Positions 49,401 to 61,448 of a DNA stretch of 64,000 nt are shown in pieces. Position 1 is the first letter of the stretch, and every line of letters begins with the position of its first letter. Source of the stretch: Agelaius tricolor (Eukaryota; Chordata; Aves; Passeriformes; Icteridae); NCBI GenBank assembly GCA_023055355.1, contig JALJCS010000022.1, positions 12,912,501 to 12,976,500 of the forward strand, given 5' to 3'. Made by a program: the position numbers and the translations under genes. The notes beneath the pieces are model-generated. The model was not told the origin of the DNA, did no database searches, and saw only the letters and a list, made by a program, of their open reading frames with translations.

Positions 49401-49629
49401 GGGGATGGGATTAACCCTGCGTGTGGGGCTGCCTTTGCTCCTTTACCTTGATTCTTCTGTCCATGAGCAAATGGAGATGGTAATGCCTCAATAAAAACTG
49501 CAGTCTTAGAGTGCTTCCTGGGAATGAGGCCATGAACTCATCTGAGCTACCCTTACAATAAAGTGATTTTAAGTTTTAGGCACCCCAAAATGCTTAAATG
49601 ATATGAGTAGTATCAGGAGTGTGATCAAC
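49401..49629. other. Short unique segment
   Basis: Nothing recognised. Confidence 0.5.
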
Positions 49630-49866
49630 CTGTGCCAGGGGAGTTTAGGCTGGATTTTAGGGAAAGGCTCATCCCAGAGGGTTCTGGCACTGCCCAGGCT
49701 CCCCAGAGAATGGGCACAGCCCTGAGGCTGCCAGAGCTCCAGGAGCCTTTGGACACCACTCCCAGGGATGCCCAGGGTGGATTTTGGGGTGTCTGTGCAG
49801 GGACAGGGGCTGGACTGGACTATCCTTATGGATCCCTTCCCACTCAGGCTGTTCTGGCATTCCATG
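49630..49866 (+). mobile_element. CR1 LINE 3' fragment
   Basis: It begins 'gtgccaggggagtttaggct' and 'ggattttagggaaaggctc'. It continues 'ctggcactgcccaggctccc', 'agagctccaggagcctttgg', 'gggactgga...' type sequence and 'gatcccttcccactcaggct', ending near 'gttctggcattcc'. It is a different CR1 subfamily from the 37.6 kb copy. Confidence 0.85.
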
Positions 49867-50295
49867 GACACTGAGCTGTGCAGGCACATATTTAGTGAAT
49901 ATTAGGTGAATTTAGGTGAATATTTAGTTCTTTGCCACCCCATTTATGTGATTTCAATCCCTTCATGAGTTACAGGGCCTTTGAAGGACCTCAGATGGTT
50001 TTAACTCTTTTTGCTGCAATACCTTCACCCTTAGGATGAGTTGGGATTTTCTTCTCCTCAGCTCTCCAAAACCAGCCCTTGTTTAGATGGCATAAATGAG
50101 AAAAGGGATTGTAAAGAGTGAAAACAAAGGGTTTTGCTCCTTTTTGGAGGCCAGGCCAGCACAAAAGGCATTTCTGAGAAACTCTGCTTCCAGGGAGAGG
50201 CAGGGACAGGTCTCCACAGCTCACGTATCTGATGGATGTTCACTGCCATCACCAGCCCTCACACTTTGGGTGAAAAACTTTCTTTGTGGAAAAGA
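49867..50295. other. Unique noncoding DNA
   Basis: A few 'ttaggtgaat' repeats at 49895-49927; otherwise nothing recognised. Confidence 0.5.
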
Positions 50296-50463
50296 TTTTA
50301 AAGCATTGAACAGGCTGCCCAGGGCAGGGGTGGAGTCCTCACCACTGGAGAAATTTAAAAGCTTGTGTGGATGCAGCCCTTGGAGACATGGGGCCGTGCT
50401 GGGGAATGGGGGGACTCGATGGTCTGAGAGGAACTTCCCTACCTCAACCTTTCAGTGATGCTG
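50296..50463 (+). mobile_element. CR1 LINE 3' end
   Basis: It carries 'gcattgaacaggctgcccag', 'ggcaggggtggagtcctcac', 'gcttgtgtggatgcagccct', 'gactcgatggtctgagagga' and 'cctcaacctttcagtgatgc'. It is moderately diverged. Confidence 0.85.
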
Positions 50464-51439
50464 TGGCACAACCACAACTTCAGGGTGACCAAGCACCTGC
50501 CTAAGCCTGCACAGGGGATTTCAGAGCTCACAGGTTTGTTCTGCTGAGAAAATGACATTCAGAAGGCAAAAATGCAGTGGGGTGGGTATCAGGGGGCTGT
50601 GCATTGTCACCCACATGTGAGGGTTTACACATCTGAACTATTCCAGTGCAATCACATTTTACAGGCAAAATAACACTCACACAGCTTTTGTGGTTCCTTT
50701 TGAAAATGCAGCCTAGAATACTGTGTGTTTTTCAGGAAAACCCAATTTTAAAATCAAGCAATGGGAAGGATTTTATGTTTTTTAGTCTGACCATACTAAA
50801 AAGATTAAGCATGTATAGCAGCTTCCTAATTTAAAAATAAGACATAACACTTTTAATTGGATTGGATTCAATCCAAAACCTCAGGTGTGACCACCCCAAA
50901 CTCACAGAAAGTGCAAGAACCTGTAGTTAGAGCTAAAGCTCAATTTTGCTCATGGTTCTTGTTTTAATACTGAGCAAGTTTCACTTAGGTTTACACAGTG
51001 AAGAAGGGCTGCCTGTATAGAGCTCCTTGCAAATGAAAGTCTCAGGGAGAGAAGGACAAGGAGCACCAAAAGGCAAGGAGAAAATAATTTTTTATTCCTT
51101 TATTTTTTATCTTTTTTCAACTGAACATTTTCATACAGATTGAGATCTGGATGCCAAGCCTGAGTGTGGATTGAATCATTTTTGCCAAAGTTACACACTG
51201 TGAAAAACAAACCTTTGTGACAGAAGTACTTCCAGGATCTGCTGCATGGATAGAGCTGCTGGAGCAGCATCCCCCAGGCAGGGTCCTGCTTTTCCCAAGC
51301 TAAATTCCCAATTTTCAGCTGTTCCCTTCTTGTGCACAGTGTTTGCCTGGGTAAAGGAAAATGATGGTGCTGGTACATCTAACACCAGCTGCCTGTGGTA
51401 AGGATAAACCAGTGGAATTAAGTATTTCCACAGGGCAGG
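50464..51439. other. Unique noncoding DNA
   Basis: No gene or repeat recognised. Confidence 0.5.
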
Positions 51440-51612
51440 TTTAATTTCAATATTGGGAAGGAATTCTTGGCTGTGTGGGTGGTGTGGGCCTGGCACAGGT
51501 GCCCAGAGCAGCTGGGGCTGCCCCTGCATCCCTGGCAGTGCCCAAGGCCAGGCTGGACACTGGGGCTGGGAGCACCTGGGATGGTGGAAGGTGTCCCTGC
51601 ACCTGCAGGAAT
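51440..51612 (+). mobile_element. CR1 LINE fragment missing its 3' end
   Basis: It starts 'tttaatttcaatattgggaa' and 'ggaattcttggctgtg'. It continues 'cagagcagctggggctgccc', 'gcccaaggccaggctggaca' and 'ggtgtccctgcacctgcagg', and then stops before the expected 'ggcactgg...ttccaaccc' terminus. CR1 normally loses its 5' part, so the missing 3' part points to a later deletion. Confidence 0.88.
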
Positions 51613-54600
51613 TATTGCATGACATCAGTGGTGTCCCCACACAGAGCCCTCACAGCCTCACATGGTTTGCAGAATCTTGAGTTCTGTCAGTGTCAGGAAT
51701 TGGATTTCTGGCCCTGAAGTTTGCTTGGAACATTATTGATCAGGAAATCTTGTTCTGTGACCTGGAACGCGTCTGTCAACAGCGCTTCCTGGTCTGACAA
51801 TGTCCAACGTGGCAAAGGAAAGTTACTGTCATGAGCTTGGGGACAAGTCCTCACTGCCAAGGTGCAAATAACACCCAAAGGCAAGACTGAATACAGGTCC
51901 TTTTCTCACCTTTTTATTATATATATATATATAAAATCTTGTTAAAACAAGAATTGCAAGGACAAGTCTTCAGCAAGGAAGGAACTGCAGCAGCATTTGA
52001 TGATGTTAATTGAAATTATGCATTTCTGGTGGACAGAGTTGATTTTTAACCAAGTTTTCAGATTTTTTCTAATCACATAATTCATGTTTTAGGTGTCTCT
52101 AGATCAAGAATGGGTTTGAAGTACTGGTCTTGCATATCCCAATCCAAAACCTCACCTAAAATCCTTATAGAGGCTGAAGATTTATTTGTAGAAGAAAACA
52201 AAATCCTTATTTGCAGTCCCTGGATAAAACATCAGCAGATGATCATCACGTGCCAAGAGTGAGTTTTGTTCTTCAACAAAAAATGAGCACATGGAGGATG
52301 GCAAATCCCAGTGCTCCCAGGAGCATTCCTGCTTCTCAGGGCTTTGAGACTAAGCAAGGCTTAGGGGAAGGCACCTCCCTGTCTCTACAGCCTCACAGGT
52401 TTGAAACAAAAACAAAAGAAAAAGGTTGTGTTTGGCTGAAAATCATCTGCTGTCACAGGTCAATGGGTTTGGTGTCTCTGGACATCCAGATCTGTACAGT
52501 GCCTCTTCTTTGGCTGTAGGAGTTGCTCCCATCCACTCAGAATAATGAATCAAAATTAATTCCTGTTATTAAATGGGTTATAAAGAATTTTTTGCCCCAC
52601 AATTTCAGAAAAGGCACTTTTCCAGTAAGCATTTATTTGGTGCTCAGTGTAATAAAGTTTTAGGTTCAACTCTACTATAAATAATCATCAGTAATAGCAG
52701 TAAATAATAATAATATTTCCAGCAAGATCCTACTTCCTTGACAAAAAATGCCTGTGCTGACCACAGCCCACCTATGGATCATGAATTTATTGGGAAATGG
52801 GCACAGGAGAGTTTCCCAGACCCTGGTACATGAGGCTGTGCAAGTCATGTTCACCACACCAAGGTTCAAAACAAAGTCGTAAGTTTTTGCTTTTTCTTTT
52901 ATGTTTTCTTCAAATCAGATAATAAAAACCATATCCAGATCTGGATTTTTTGCACTTCGCTGCCCATCTCAGTCCAACATTCCTGGTGTCTCCATCCAGC
53001 TGTGCCTGGAGTCCAGCTTTCCAGGAGGTGTTTGGGGACTTCAGCACTGTTGGAAAAAAGAAAAGAAAATGCAGATGTGAGATTTAAGAGGAAATGGAGA
53101 ATAAAGGAAGCCCCAGTGGCAGTGAGACATCACCCAAAGGTGGCTGAGGGTGCTGTGCTCACTGGGGGGCTGGAGGACGAGCAGAATTTCATCCTTCATT
53201 TGGTCTTTCCTGAATTTTCCACCCAAATTTCTGCTCCAAACTCATTTGTTCATCCCTGCAATGAAGCCTCTGACCTGCTGATTTGTTTATTTTTGTTGTT
53301 GATTTGCCCATCTGCTGATGTTGGTTTTGTCATTTGTTTACTTCAAGTTAATGTTTCTTTGATTTTATTGTGGAGCACTATGAGGTCCTAAATGATATGG
53401 GCATGTATAAAAATAAATGATGGTTATTTATCATTATCATTATTGCACTTGGCCAGGCCTTTATCTCACTAAAGATACCGCTGTCTTCAGGGGCCTCTGA
53501 GACTTTGCTTTTAATCTTTGGGGTATTTATAATTTCTAGGATATATCCCTAATAATGAGCTGCCCAGGAAAACTGTGATCTTAATTTTCCTGAGCATCTG
53601 ATGAGACACGTTAATGGTGGCAGGTAGAAACAACCCAACCCCCTAAATCCCACCTTCCAACACTGCACTGGGCCCTTTTTACCATTTTAATTATTGGTGT
53701 AAAAAGCAAAGAGCAAATACTGGAGAAATTTGTGAAATTCAAGCTGTCCCCACCTGCAGTGGGAAATGACAGCATGGGTTAAAGAGGAGGGAATGCAGTA
53801 AGTAAAGTACTTGCCTGGCACAGGGAAATGGAAGAAGGTTAACCAAGTTAATCTTCCCCTATTTCCTCCCCTCCTCACTCAAGGCCTCCAGGCTGAACCG
53901 TCATTAGGAACCATATAATTGACTCATCCACAGGATTTCCTTTTTGTGTTCTGAATTATGGCAGATTTTCCACATTCTTCTTTTTTTTTTTTTTTTGTCT
54001 TTTCTTTTTTTCCTTTTTTTTTTCCCTTTTTAATTTTAAACGTTTGAAGCCTTTAACCATGAGAAGTCCTTCATCCACAGGTAGAAAATTTGTCCTATTA
54101 GTGAAGAACACAGCCCCATTTCTAATTCAGGGCACCACATATTCCCCAGCACCATTAAAATCTGCTGATTAACCAATGGACCAATGGATCTCCGTGTGCT
54201 ATACAGCTGTCACATCAGATGTTTGCTCTGCCACAATTGGTGTGTAATTTTGCTGGGTTTAAGTGCAGAAGAGGGGAATTTCCTTGTGATGGTACAAATA
54301 ATTCATCACGGGCTATGGCTGGAGATTGTTATGAGGGAAAGAAATATCTCACAGTTATACTGTAGTTCATCCTACACCTGACAAGAGAGTGTTTGGCACA
54401 TATAGTGGAAGCTTGATAAAATGTTTTAAAATCAGACACCAGGAAAGAATTGCAAAAGAAATTCTTCTTCAAAAATCATTTGGTGCTGAATTATTTCTTT
54501 TTTACTTGAAAGCCCTGTTAATACACAGAAAGCATATCAGGGCTGCTATTAAATGTGGGCAAAACCCCAGCATAATCCCTCAATTCCTAGCAAGGCACCT

Positions 54601-54639
54601 TCATTTTTTTTTTTTTTTTGGCTGTTGTTTTGTTTTCTA
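51613..54639. other. Unique noncoding DNA
   Basis: No transposon or gene recognised over 3 kb. Short (TA)n at 51918-51933, T-rich runs at 53981-54030 and 54604-54620. Confidence 0.5.
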
Positions 54640-55700
54640 AACTGATTTTCAAACCAGAGAGAAGCGTGTCCTATAGCAAACAGTCTAAAACAAATGTTGC
54701 CAGCTCCGCTTCATTATGTGGTACATTGTAGTTTTATGCATGTACGCTGTGTGAACAAGAGGGTTAAAAGTTAAACAGTAGCCTAGGGCTAACACACTTG
54801 CAAGCTGAACAGGTACAAAATAGGCTTTTGTTGCTTTCAAACTATTACTGTATGTCTTTAGCAGAAAATAACGGAGCAGCGGGCATCTGTGTGCAAAAAT
54901 GTATTTCCTGACGGTCGCAGGTATTGTGGAATGGGGTTGGTTTAATGGCTGAAATGCCCATATGACCTTTAATCCAGAGCCATAAATTTGTCAGTGTCTG
55001 GAAGTGGCAGGAGATCATTCCTAATGAGGCCAGTTTTTAGGACTTGGTGCATCAGGAGGAGCGTCAGGGAGGGCGCTGGAAGGAACCTCACGTGGGTTTG
55101 GGTGAATTCACGTTGGTGAATCATTAAAGGGAAATAAAGGAGCGAGCGGCGACGAGCCCGTAACAATTCCCATAAAGTGATGAAGAACACGGCGAGCCCA
55201 GGTTATTCTGTGTTTCATAAAATGATAAATAACTCCTAGTCATGTTTATGTATAATGAATTACAACCCCGCTACGTTTACCTTAGTAACATTTTACAGAG
55301 GTTGTATTTTACTCCCAACTACCAATTATGTCATCATCCTGGCATTTACCTGGACGTAATGATACACAGCAAAGCCATTCTTGGAACATAACTCATTGCT
55401 TAAAAGTGTTTGTAAAGCCAGACTGCATCCTATATACTCATAATGACTTGGAGATTGCTATTAAATTTTACAGATTAAAGTTTACTAAATCTTAAAAGTC
55501 TTGCACCGGTTCCAATATTTCTTATTAATCCTAAAGGAAAGATATTCTGCCATGGAAATGTCAAAAACTCTGCAAGCCTATCTAAAAATAAATAGAAATA
55601 ACCCAAGCCAGGGGCAGAGAACTTCTCAAACAAAGACACAAGACAATATAACTACCCCAGCTCCAGCATTAAGCTGTAGATGAATTTTAATGGTTGATTT
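54640..55700. other. Candidate conserved noncoding block
   Basis: Repeat-free unique sequence. CpGs are retained in small groups ('gacggtcgcag' near 54912; 'gagcgagcggcgacgagccc' at 55141-55160). Homeodomain-type words occur too, including an Otx-like TAATCC at 54971. No protein family is recognised in its frames. Conservation is inference. Confidence 0.35.
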
Positions 55701-58685
55701 GACCTGCCATGGGATGTTACTTGCACCATCATTGTTGTTTTTTTGCGGAAAACAAGCTGGGAAGGGCACAGAGGCTTCCTAGAGCAGGTTTCATTTCTGC
55801 AGGACCCCAAAACCTCAGTCAGAAATATCTACTGTAGCATTATCTTACATTTATTCAATTTAATTTCAGTTTGAGAAGGATAGCATATAGATCTTTTTAT
55901 AAGCTTGTAAGGTCACCAAATTTAAATTAAAGTGACCTCTTTTAAAGCACATTACTAAAAGTACTATGTGGAGGGAAATTTAATATGAATGGTTAAAATG
56001 CATGGAATTCAGATTTTACTGTCAAACAGCTCAATTAAACAAATTGAATTTTTAAGCAACAAAAGGGAATTGAATCAAATTAGAACCAGAGTGGGATCTG
56101 AAATGTGGACATTTATGAGTGATAGTCACAGGGCCCTCCAGCAGTGAGTTTTCTTTATTTGTTGCCTCAGCAGTTAGAGGGGTTGGCAGGCTGCAATACA
56201 AAAGGATAAAAATGTTCACCATTGAAACACAGTTTTTGGCTCCCAATAAATCATCTGTCACTTCATCACAGCCCAGTAGATAATGAGCAATAAAGTTTTC
56301 ACACTCAGGCAATGAGGAAGCAGACACAAGAAATACAGCTAAAGCTGCTGTGTCTCTTTTCTGTAAACGCAAGGTGCTTTGTGTAATAAATGACCTCTGG
56401 ATTTCTGGAAAAGAATAATTCCAGCCTCGGTAAAATAAACCATTTGATGCACTAAAAAAAGCCAAATCTAATAACATTACTTAGTTCCTTTAATGAAAGA
56501 AATAATCACATTATATATATGAGCTACAGCCATCTATAACAGGAAGAGATTCCAGGGTATTACCTCTGAAGTTGTCTCTCTATTGCCAGCAAAGCACATT
56601 GCTGAAAATACAATAAAGCTGCACAATAATTTCAAGTGGGATTGTTTGCAGAGATTCAGGAGACATTTGTGTTTGGGGCCCGAGCCTGGCAGGTTCTCCC
56701 AGCCCTTCCTGCCTCGCAGAGATGGATGCCCAGCCCTTCCCCAGGGACGTGCTGCGCCACAAAGAGCCCCTGAAGGTCTCAAGATGTAACATCACCAGGG
56801 CAAATTAATTGCAGACAGGTCCTGTCCTGACCCAGAAACATAAAGAGTTAATTTTAACAGTGTTTTACCTTACTCTGATGCATTCTCACTGCTGTTTTGA
56901 TGAATATTTTGCACTGTTATGGACAACCCAACAAAAAACTGTTGCTCTTTAGCTCACAGTCACTGCTTGGTTTGTTGTTAAAACTCAAGTTCAGCTTCCT
57001 GATGGTGCTAAGGATATTCATCACTCCAATTCCATATCAAAGCCATTCCAGCAAGGATATCTGCAATGGCTGCCTACAAAGTCGAGTTCACATGCAAAAT
57101 GTATCAGTCAAAAAGTGACAATGCAGCCCCTAAACCACATAAAACATACATTGATTCACGTTTCAACTTTATATCAGCATTTGAAGGGACTTGAAGCAAA
57201 ATAAGATCAGATATTCTTGTCATATGCAAATGACAACTTAATATTTGCATAATATGTCAAGGTAGAAAAATGCAAATAAACTTTGGAAAAGTCTGTATTT
57301 TTGTCATTCTCTCATATAGCTAATTAGCAACTTGAAAGGAAAGGGAAAGCTTCTCTTTTCTGAACTCCACGTCAGCTAAAAAAGGCACCAAGCTCTGCTT
57401 ATTTCCAGCCCATGTAAGATGAGCAATTAGCATCCCCCTTTTATTGAACTGCTCACACTGATCCATAGCCATAAATGTTGTTTATCAGCTTCCCAAGTTG
57501 GATGTGGACACGCAGCCCCCTTGGAATGGAGGTCACACAAATGGAAATGCAAAAGGCCATATTGTGCTATCAAAATGGTGCAAACCCAAGAAAAATTCCT
57601 TGCAATAAATGAAACCTTGGATTTGCCCCAGAGCAGAACCAAAAAAAGCAACAAGGGTGGACTTTACTATTGGAAAATGTGTGAAAAAAGGTTTTTAGTA
57701 GCTCAAAATCTTAGTTCATTACAGGGTTTAATACTGTGTGTGCGGGTTTATACTGTATTTTTTCCCTAATATTAAGGATGTATTATTTATACTGACTGCA
57801 GCCACGCCACAGAACACACGAGGAGAGTTTGTTTAGCAACAGAGTGAAAAAATATTTGCTACAGGGGCAGTCTGGCAATATTGCTTGTTAAGACATGCTA
57901 TTTGTAAGCAAATTTATATGAAAAGTATGCAATGTCTAATACTAAACTACTCCAGCCCCAGACTGAAGGGTGATTTTACAAACGTCCTGCAGCACTCAAT
58001 CATTCCTTCATTTTAATGTCTTTATTTTATGATTTTGTTGATGAAATACTACTTACCCAGTGCTCAAAATTCCTTTTAGGCTGCAGGCACTGGCTAGTTG
58101 ACACGGCAAGCCATATTTTACAGCTATATATTTCAGCTTTCTCTGTCCAAGTTGGAGGACACAGTAGCCAAGATGGTTTTTCATAGTAGAAATATATTTT
58201 CATATTTATTTATTGATTTGACTAATGTATCTATTTTTCAATTCACATGCTTATGTTTCAATCCATTAAAGTGATTCATGGTCAAATAATATGTTATTGC
58301 AAGTACAAAGAGGAGATAAAACCACTGTACACTGGCCATAACACAAGAATAAAAATAATAAAAATCCATTTCATGATTAAATATAGTTTTTAATCCCCAC
58401 CTGATCACGTGTAAACTGATGTTTTTAATTATTTTTCTACAGAATAAGTCGGGGATTTTTTTTTTCTGTAAAATGCAATTACTGATTAAATAAATGCTCA
58501 GGAATAAATACTCTCACCCAACCTAAGTGCTCAATGTTAAATTCACATAAAGCATCAAATTACTGGCAAAATAAATTAAAAAAAAAAACTCAAAAGGCTT
58601 TTAATTAGTTTGAAGGAGAGCTAAATGGCAGCTGGTAAAGAATGTTGAGCATGTCACCTCCAGGTCAGGGCTGGAGGGAAGGTGG
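55701..58685. other. AT-rich unique DNA
   Basis: About 3 kb with no recognised transposon or gene. A G/C-richer segment lies at 56680-56770. 57120-58560 is strongly AT-rich. Confidence 0.5.
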
Positions 58686-58781
58686 ACATGGTGGTGGCAG
58701 GAACTGGGGTGGTGGTGGCAGGAACTGGGGTGGTGGTGGCAGGAATTGGGGTGGTGGTGGCAGGAATTGGGTGGTGGTGGC
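58686..58781 (+). repeat. 21-bp G-rich minisatellite, about 4.3 copies
   Basis: The unit is tggtggtggcaggaactgggg with an aactgg/aattgg variant. The last unit lacks one G. The plus strand carries repeated GG/GGGG runs with short loops, which fits the G-quadruplex pattern. Confidence 0.93.
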
Positions 58782-59133
58782 TGCTCAGGATCACCTGGAA
58801 TTCCTGGTCTGGGTTCACCTTTTTGGACACAGGCAAACAAGCCCACATGAAAAGCAGAGAAAGAGGCACCCATGAATCAGGAGGAGCAGCTCCAAGTCCA
58901 GCTGTGGGACACTGCAGCCTCCAGGGCAGGCACCAGCCTTGCCCTGCTGCTGTTGGGATATTTTTCTTGGTGCTTTCCACAAAAAAATTGCCTTTTCTCC
59001 TGTCTTTCACCTCCAAATTGAGAAATTTCTTGGGAAGCAAAGCCAATGCCAGGTGAGGCCCTGGGGGCTGGCCAGAGGGGGATGCTCTTCCAGACAATTG
59101 GGGAGCACCTGGAGCCAGGGTCAGCATGGGATC
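58782..59133. other. Unique noncoding DNA
   Basis: No gene recognised. 'ggccagagggggatgc' near 59070 weakly resembles a CTCF core. Confidence 0.45.
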
Positions 59134-59300
59134 AGAGAATCATGAAATCCCACAATGGTTTGGGGTGGAAGGGACCTTAAAACCCACCTAGTGCCACGGG
59201 CAGGGACATCTTCCACTGTCCCAGGTTGCTCAAGGCCTTGTCCAACCTGGCCTTGGACACTGCCAGGGATGGAGCAGCCACAGCTGGGCATCAGCCACAG
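59134..59300 (-). mobile_element. CR1 LINE 3' end, minus strand
   Basis: On the plus strand it opens 'aatcatgaaatcccacaatg' and 'tggaagggaccttaaaaccc', then 'gggcagggacatcttccact' and 'ccaacctggccttggacact'. Its truncated 5' end abuts the polypurine array that begins at 59306. Confidence 0.92.
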
Positions 59301-59305
59301 CATTG

Positions 59306-59548
59306 ACAAGAAAAGAAAGAAAAAGAGAAGAGAAGAGAAGAGAAGAGAAGAGAAGAGAAGAGAAGAGAAGAGAAGAGAAGAGAAGAGAAGAGAAGAGAAG
59401 AGAAGAGAAGATGAAAAGAAAAAAGGAAAGGAAAGGAAAGGAAAGGAAAGAAAAGAAAAGAAAAGAAAAGAAAAGAAAAGAAAAGAAAAGAAAAGAAAAG
59501 AAAAGAAAAGAAAAGAAAAGAAAAGAAAAGAAAAGAAAGAGAGAAAGG
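59306..59548. repeat. Long polypurine tract of three pentamers
   Basis: About 240 bp are almost purely A and G on the plus strand. A (GAGAA)n block occupies about 59325-59410, a short (GGAAA)n block about 59425-59448 and a (GAAAA)n block about 59449-59538. Each is a one-base variant of its neighbour. Open frames in all registers here are translation of the repeat, not genes. Confidence 0.96.
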
Positions 59549-61339
59549 GATTCTTTATTTCTCCCTTTTCTGCCTTGAAAAAAAGAAAAGCAAAAGAACA
59601 TAAAATGAGTTTTAGGGATTCATTTTGGAGGGACCTTGGAACAAGCTGATGCTATCGGTGAAGGAAAAAAAGAACACAAACCCCAAAAACCCTAAATATC
59701 CCCAAACTGGGAAGACAATCAGCCTGTGAGAGCAGAGACTGAAAAACAAAGCACAGCAGAGCAGCCACAGAGGAGGAGGGCTCCAAGCCCATCATGGGCA
59801 AGTGGGGTGACATCCTCACACACACTCCAACCCTTCTGTGCTTATTGCAGGGCCCTGATGGCTCTGTAATTATAGCCCAGCCCTGGGAGTTCCCTGCCAG
59901 GCAGGAGCTGAGGACACGGTAGGAATATCTGGGAATGGGGCTGGAAGGACGCAGAATTTGGGAGGACATCCATGGGCAGCCTGGGGAACCTGCCCTGATA
60001 CAGAGAGGCTTCCAGAGGCAGCTCCTTTGTGCACCCTGACTCCAGGAAAAGGAAAAGGTATTTTAAAGTCACCTTAGGTCCCCCTGGGAAGCGGGAGCAC
60101 AGAAGGCTGTCAATGTGTTGAGGTAGAGCAGCTGAGAGGCTCTGGAGAGAGAGAGCTAAATGAATAGAAACTTGTTAAATGATGTGAGTTAATGAGAGCA
60201 TTTTGGAATTAACCAGCTTCCATGACTTTAAATAAAACCCCAATGTCATTTTAAATTGGATTTTGTACATTTTTGAAACCATTATTTATTTTTTTTTTCC
60301 GTGAGGTGCATTGGTGGGAAGAGGGAAACATTAAAGTTTAACCTCCTCAACCCACTAGTGGTGAAATATTGGTATTTTTCCAGTGGATTCAGAAATAAAG
60401 GAACAGTGGCAAGAGCCAAGAGATTTTCTGGGAGATGGGGAGTCACTCAGCCCTGTCCCCACTTTTGTGAGGGTGAGGAGCTGCAGTCTGCATCCAAGGG
60501 AGGGAACGGAGGTGGTGGGGCCACCATCCTCTGACCTTGCCCTGTCACTTTGGTAACCCCAGTCCTCATTCCAGACAGGAGGAATTCTGTTCCTTTTGCC
60601 CTGTGGATGGGCACAAACTGGTTTGGAAGCCTTGCTGTGTGCCCTGCCCCTGTGCCTTGCTGGCAGCTGGCACTGGGATGGCTGCTCCAGGCATGGACAT
60701 ACCTGGATTGCCTGCCACCCTCCTTGTCCTGCTTTTATGGAACTCAGGACAGGTGAAATGGCCATAACTTCTAGTTTTTTTATTGTTATTTCTATTATTG
60801 TTTAGGTCAGCTTTTTTCTTTCTTTTTTTTTTTTTTTAAAGCCTCTCATAGGCAATGTTTGGAAGATGAGGGAACATGCTTTGAAGGAAAATCAAGGAAG
60901 AACCCAAGTCATTCCCAGATGAGCCCAGCTTATAAAACAACTCAGTTCCTCCATCACACTTGTGCTGAAAGCCAAAATAATTCTGGATACATTTTGGAAG
61001 GCAATTTTCAGCATCAATTCTATATTTGCAGCACCTCTGATTTCTTCAAACCATCTCAGAAGAATGTTCCAATGGGACAGGCACCAGCCTGGGACAGTCG
61101 TGGCTAAGGTTCAAATTTCTTTATTATTTACATGCCCATGGAGAGCATTCTATTTCACACCTCCTGAAATATTCATGAAATTCCACTGCAAGATCTTAGA
61201 ATTTTTTTTTCTTGCCTTATTTGTGTTGTACTTTCTTGCAGGTACAAACTGGGAATGTTGGCACTGAAGACCAAAGTGTGACATTAAAGGCTATGATGGT
61301 GACCCTGGCAACAGATTCCATAGAAATATTTCAGTTAAA
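59549..61339. other. Unique noncoding DNA
   Basis: No gene or recognised repeat. T-rich runs at 60285-60300 and 60815-60838. The 136-codon minus frame at 60355-60765 has no family resemblance. Confidence 0.5.
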
Positions 61340-61448
61340 TAGAATCCCAGGCTGGTTTGGGCTGTGAGAGACCTTAAAGACCACCCAGTTCCAACCCCTG
61401 CCATGATCAGGGACACTTTCCACTAGACCAGGTTGCTCAGAGCCCCAG
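61340..61448 (-). mobile_element. CR1 LINE 3' end, minus strand
   Basis: On the plus strand it reads 'atcccaggctggtttgggct', 'gagaccttaaagaccaccca' and 'cccctgccatgatcagggac', then 'aggttgctcagagccccaga'. It is short and somewhat diverged. Confidence 0.88.

Noticed and set aside
59060..59085. CTCF-like word 'ggccagagggggatgc'
   Set aside because: It matches only part of the core; too weak without ChIP data.
58654..59127. 157-codon minus frame with Thr-Pro-Ala repeats
   Set aside because: The repeats come from the 21-bp minisatellite, and the rest matches no family.
59155..59649. 164-codon frame rich in Lys, Arg and Glu
   Set aside because: It is translation of the GAGAA/GAAAA repeat plus antisense CR1.
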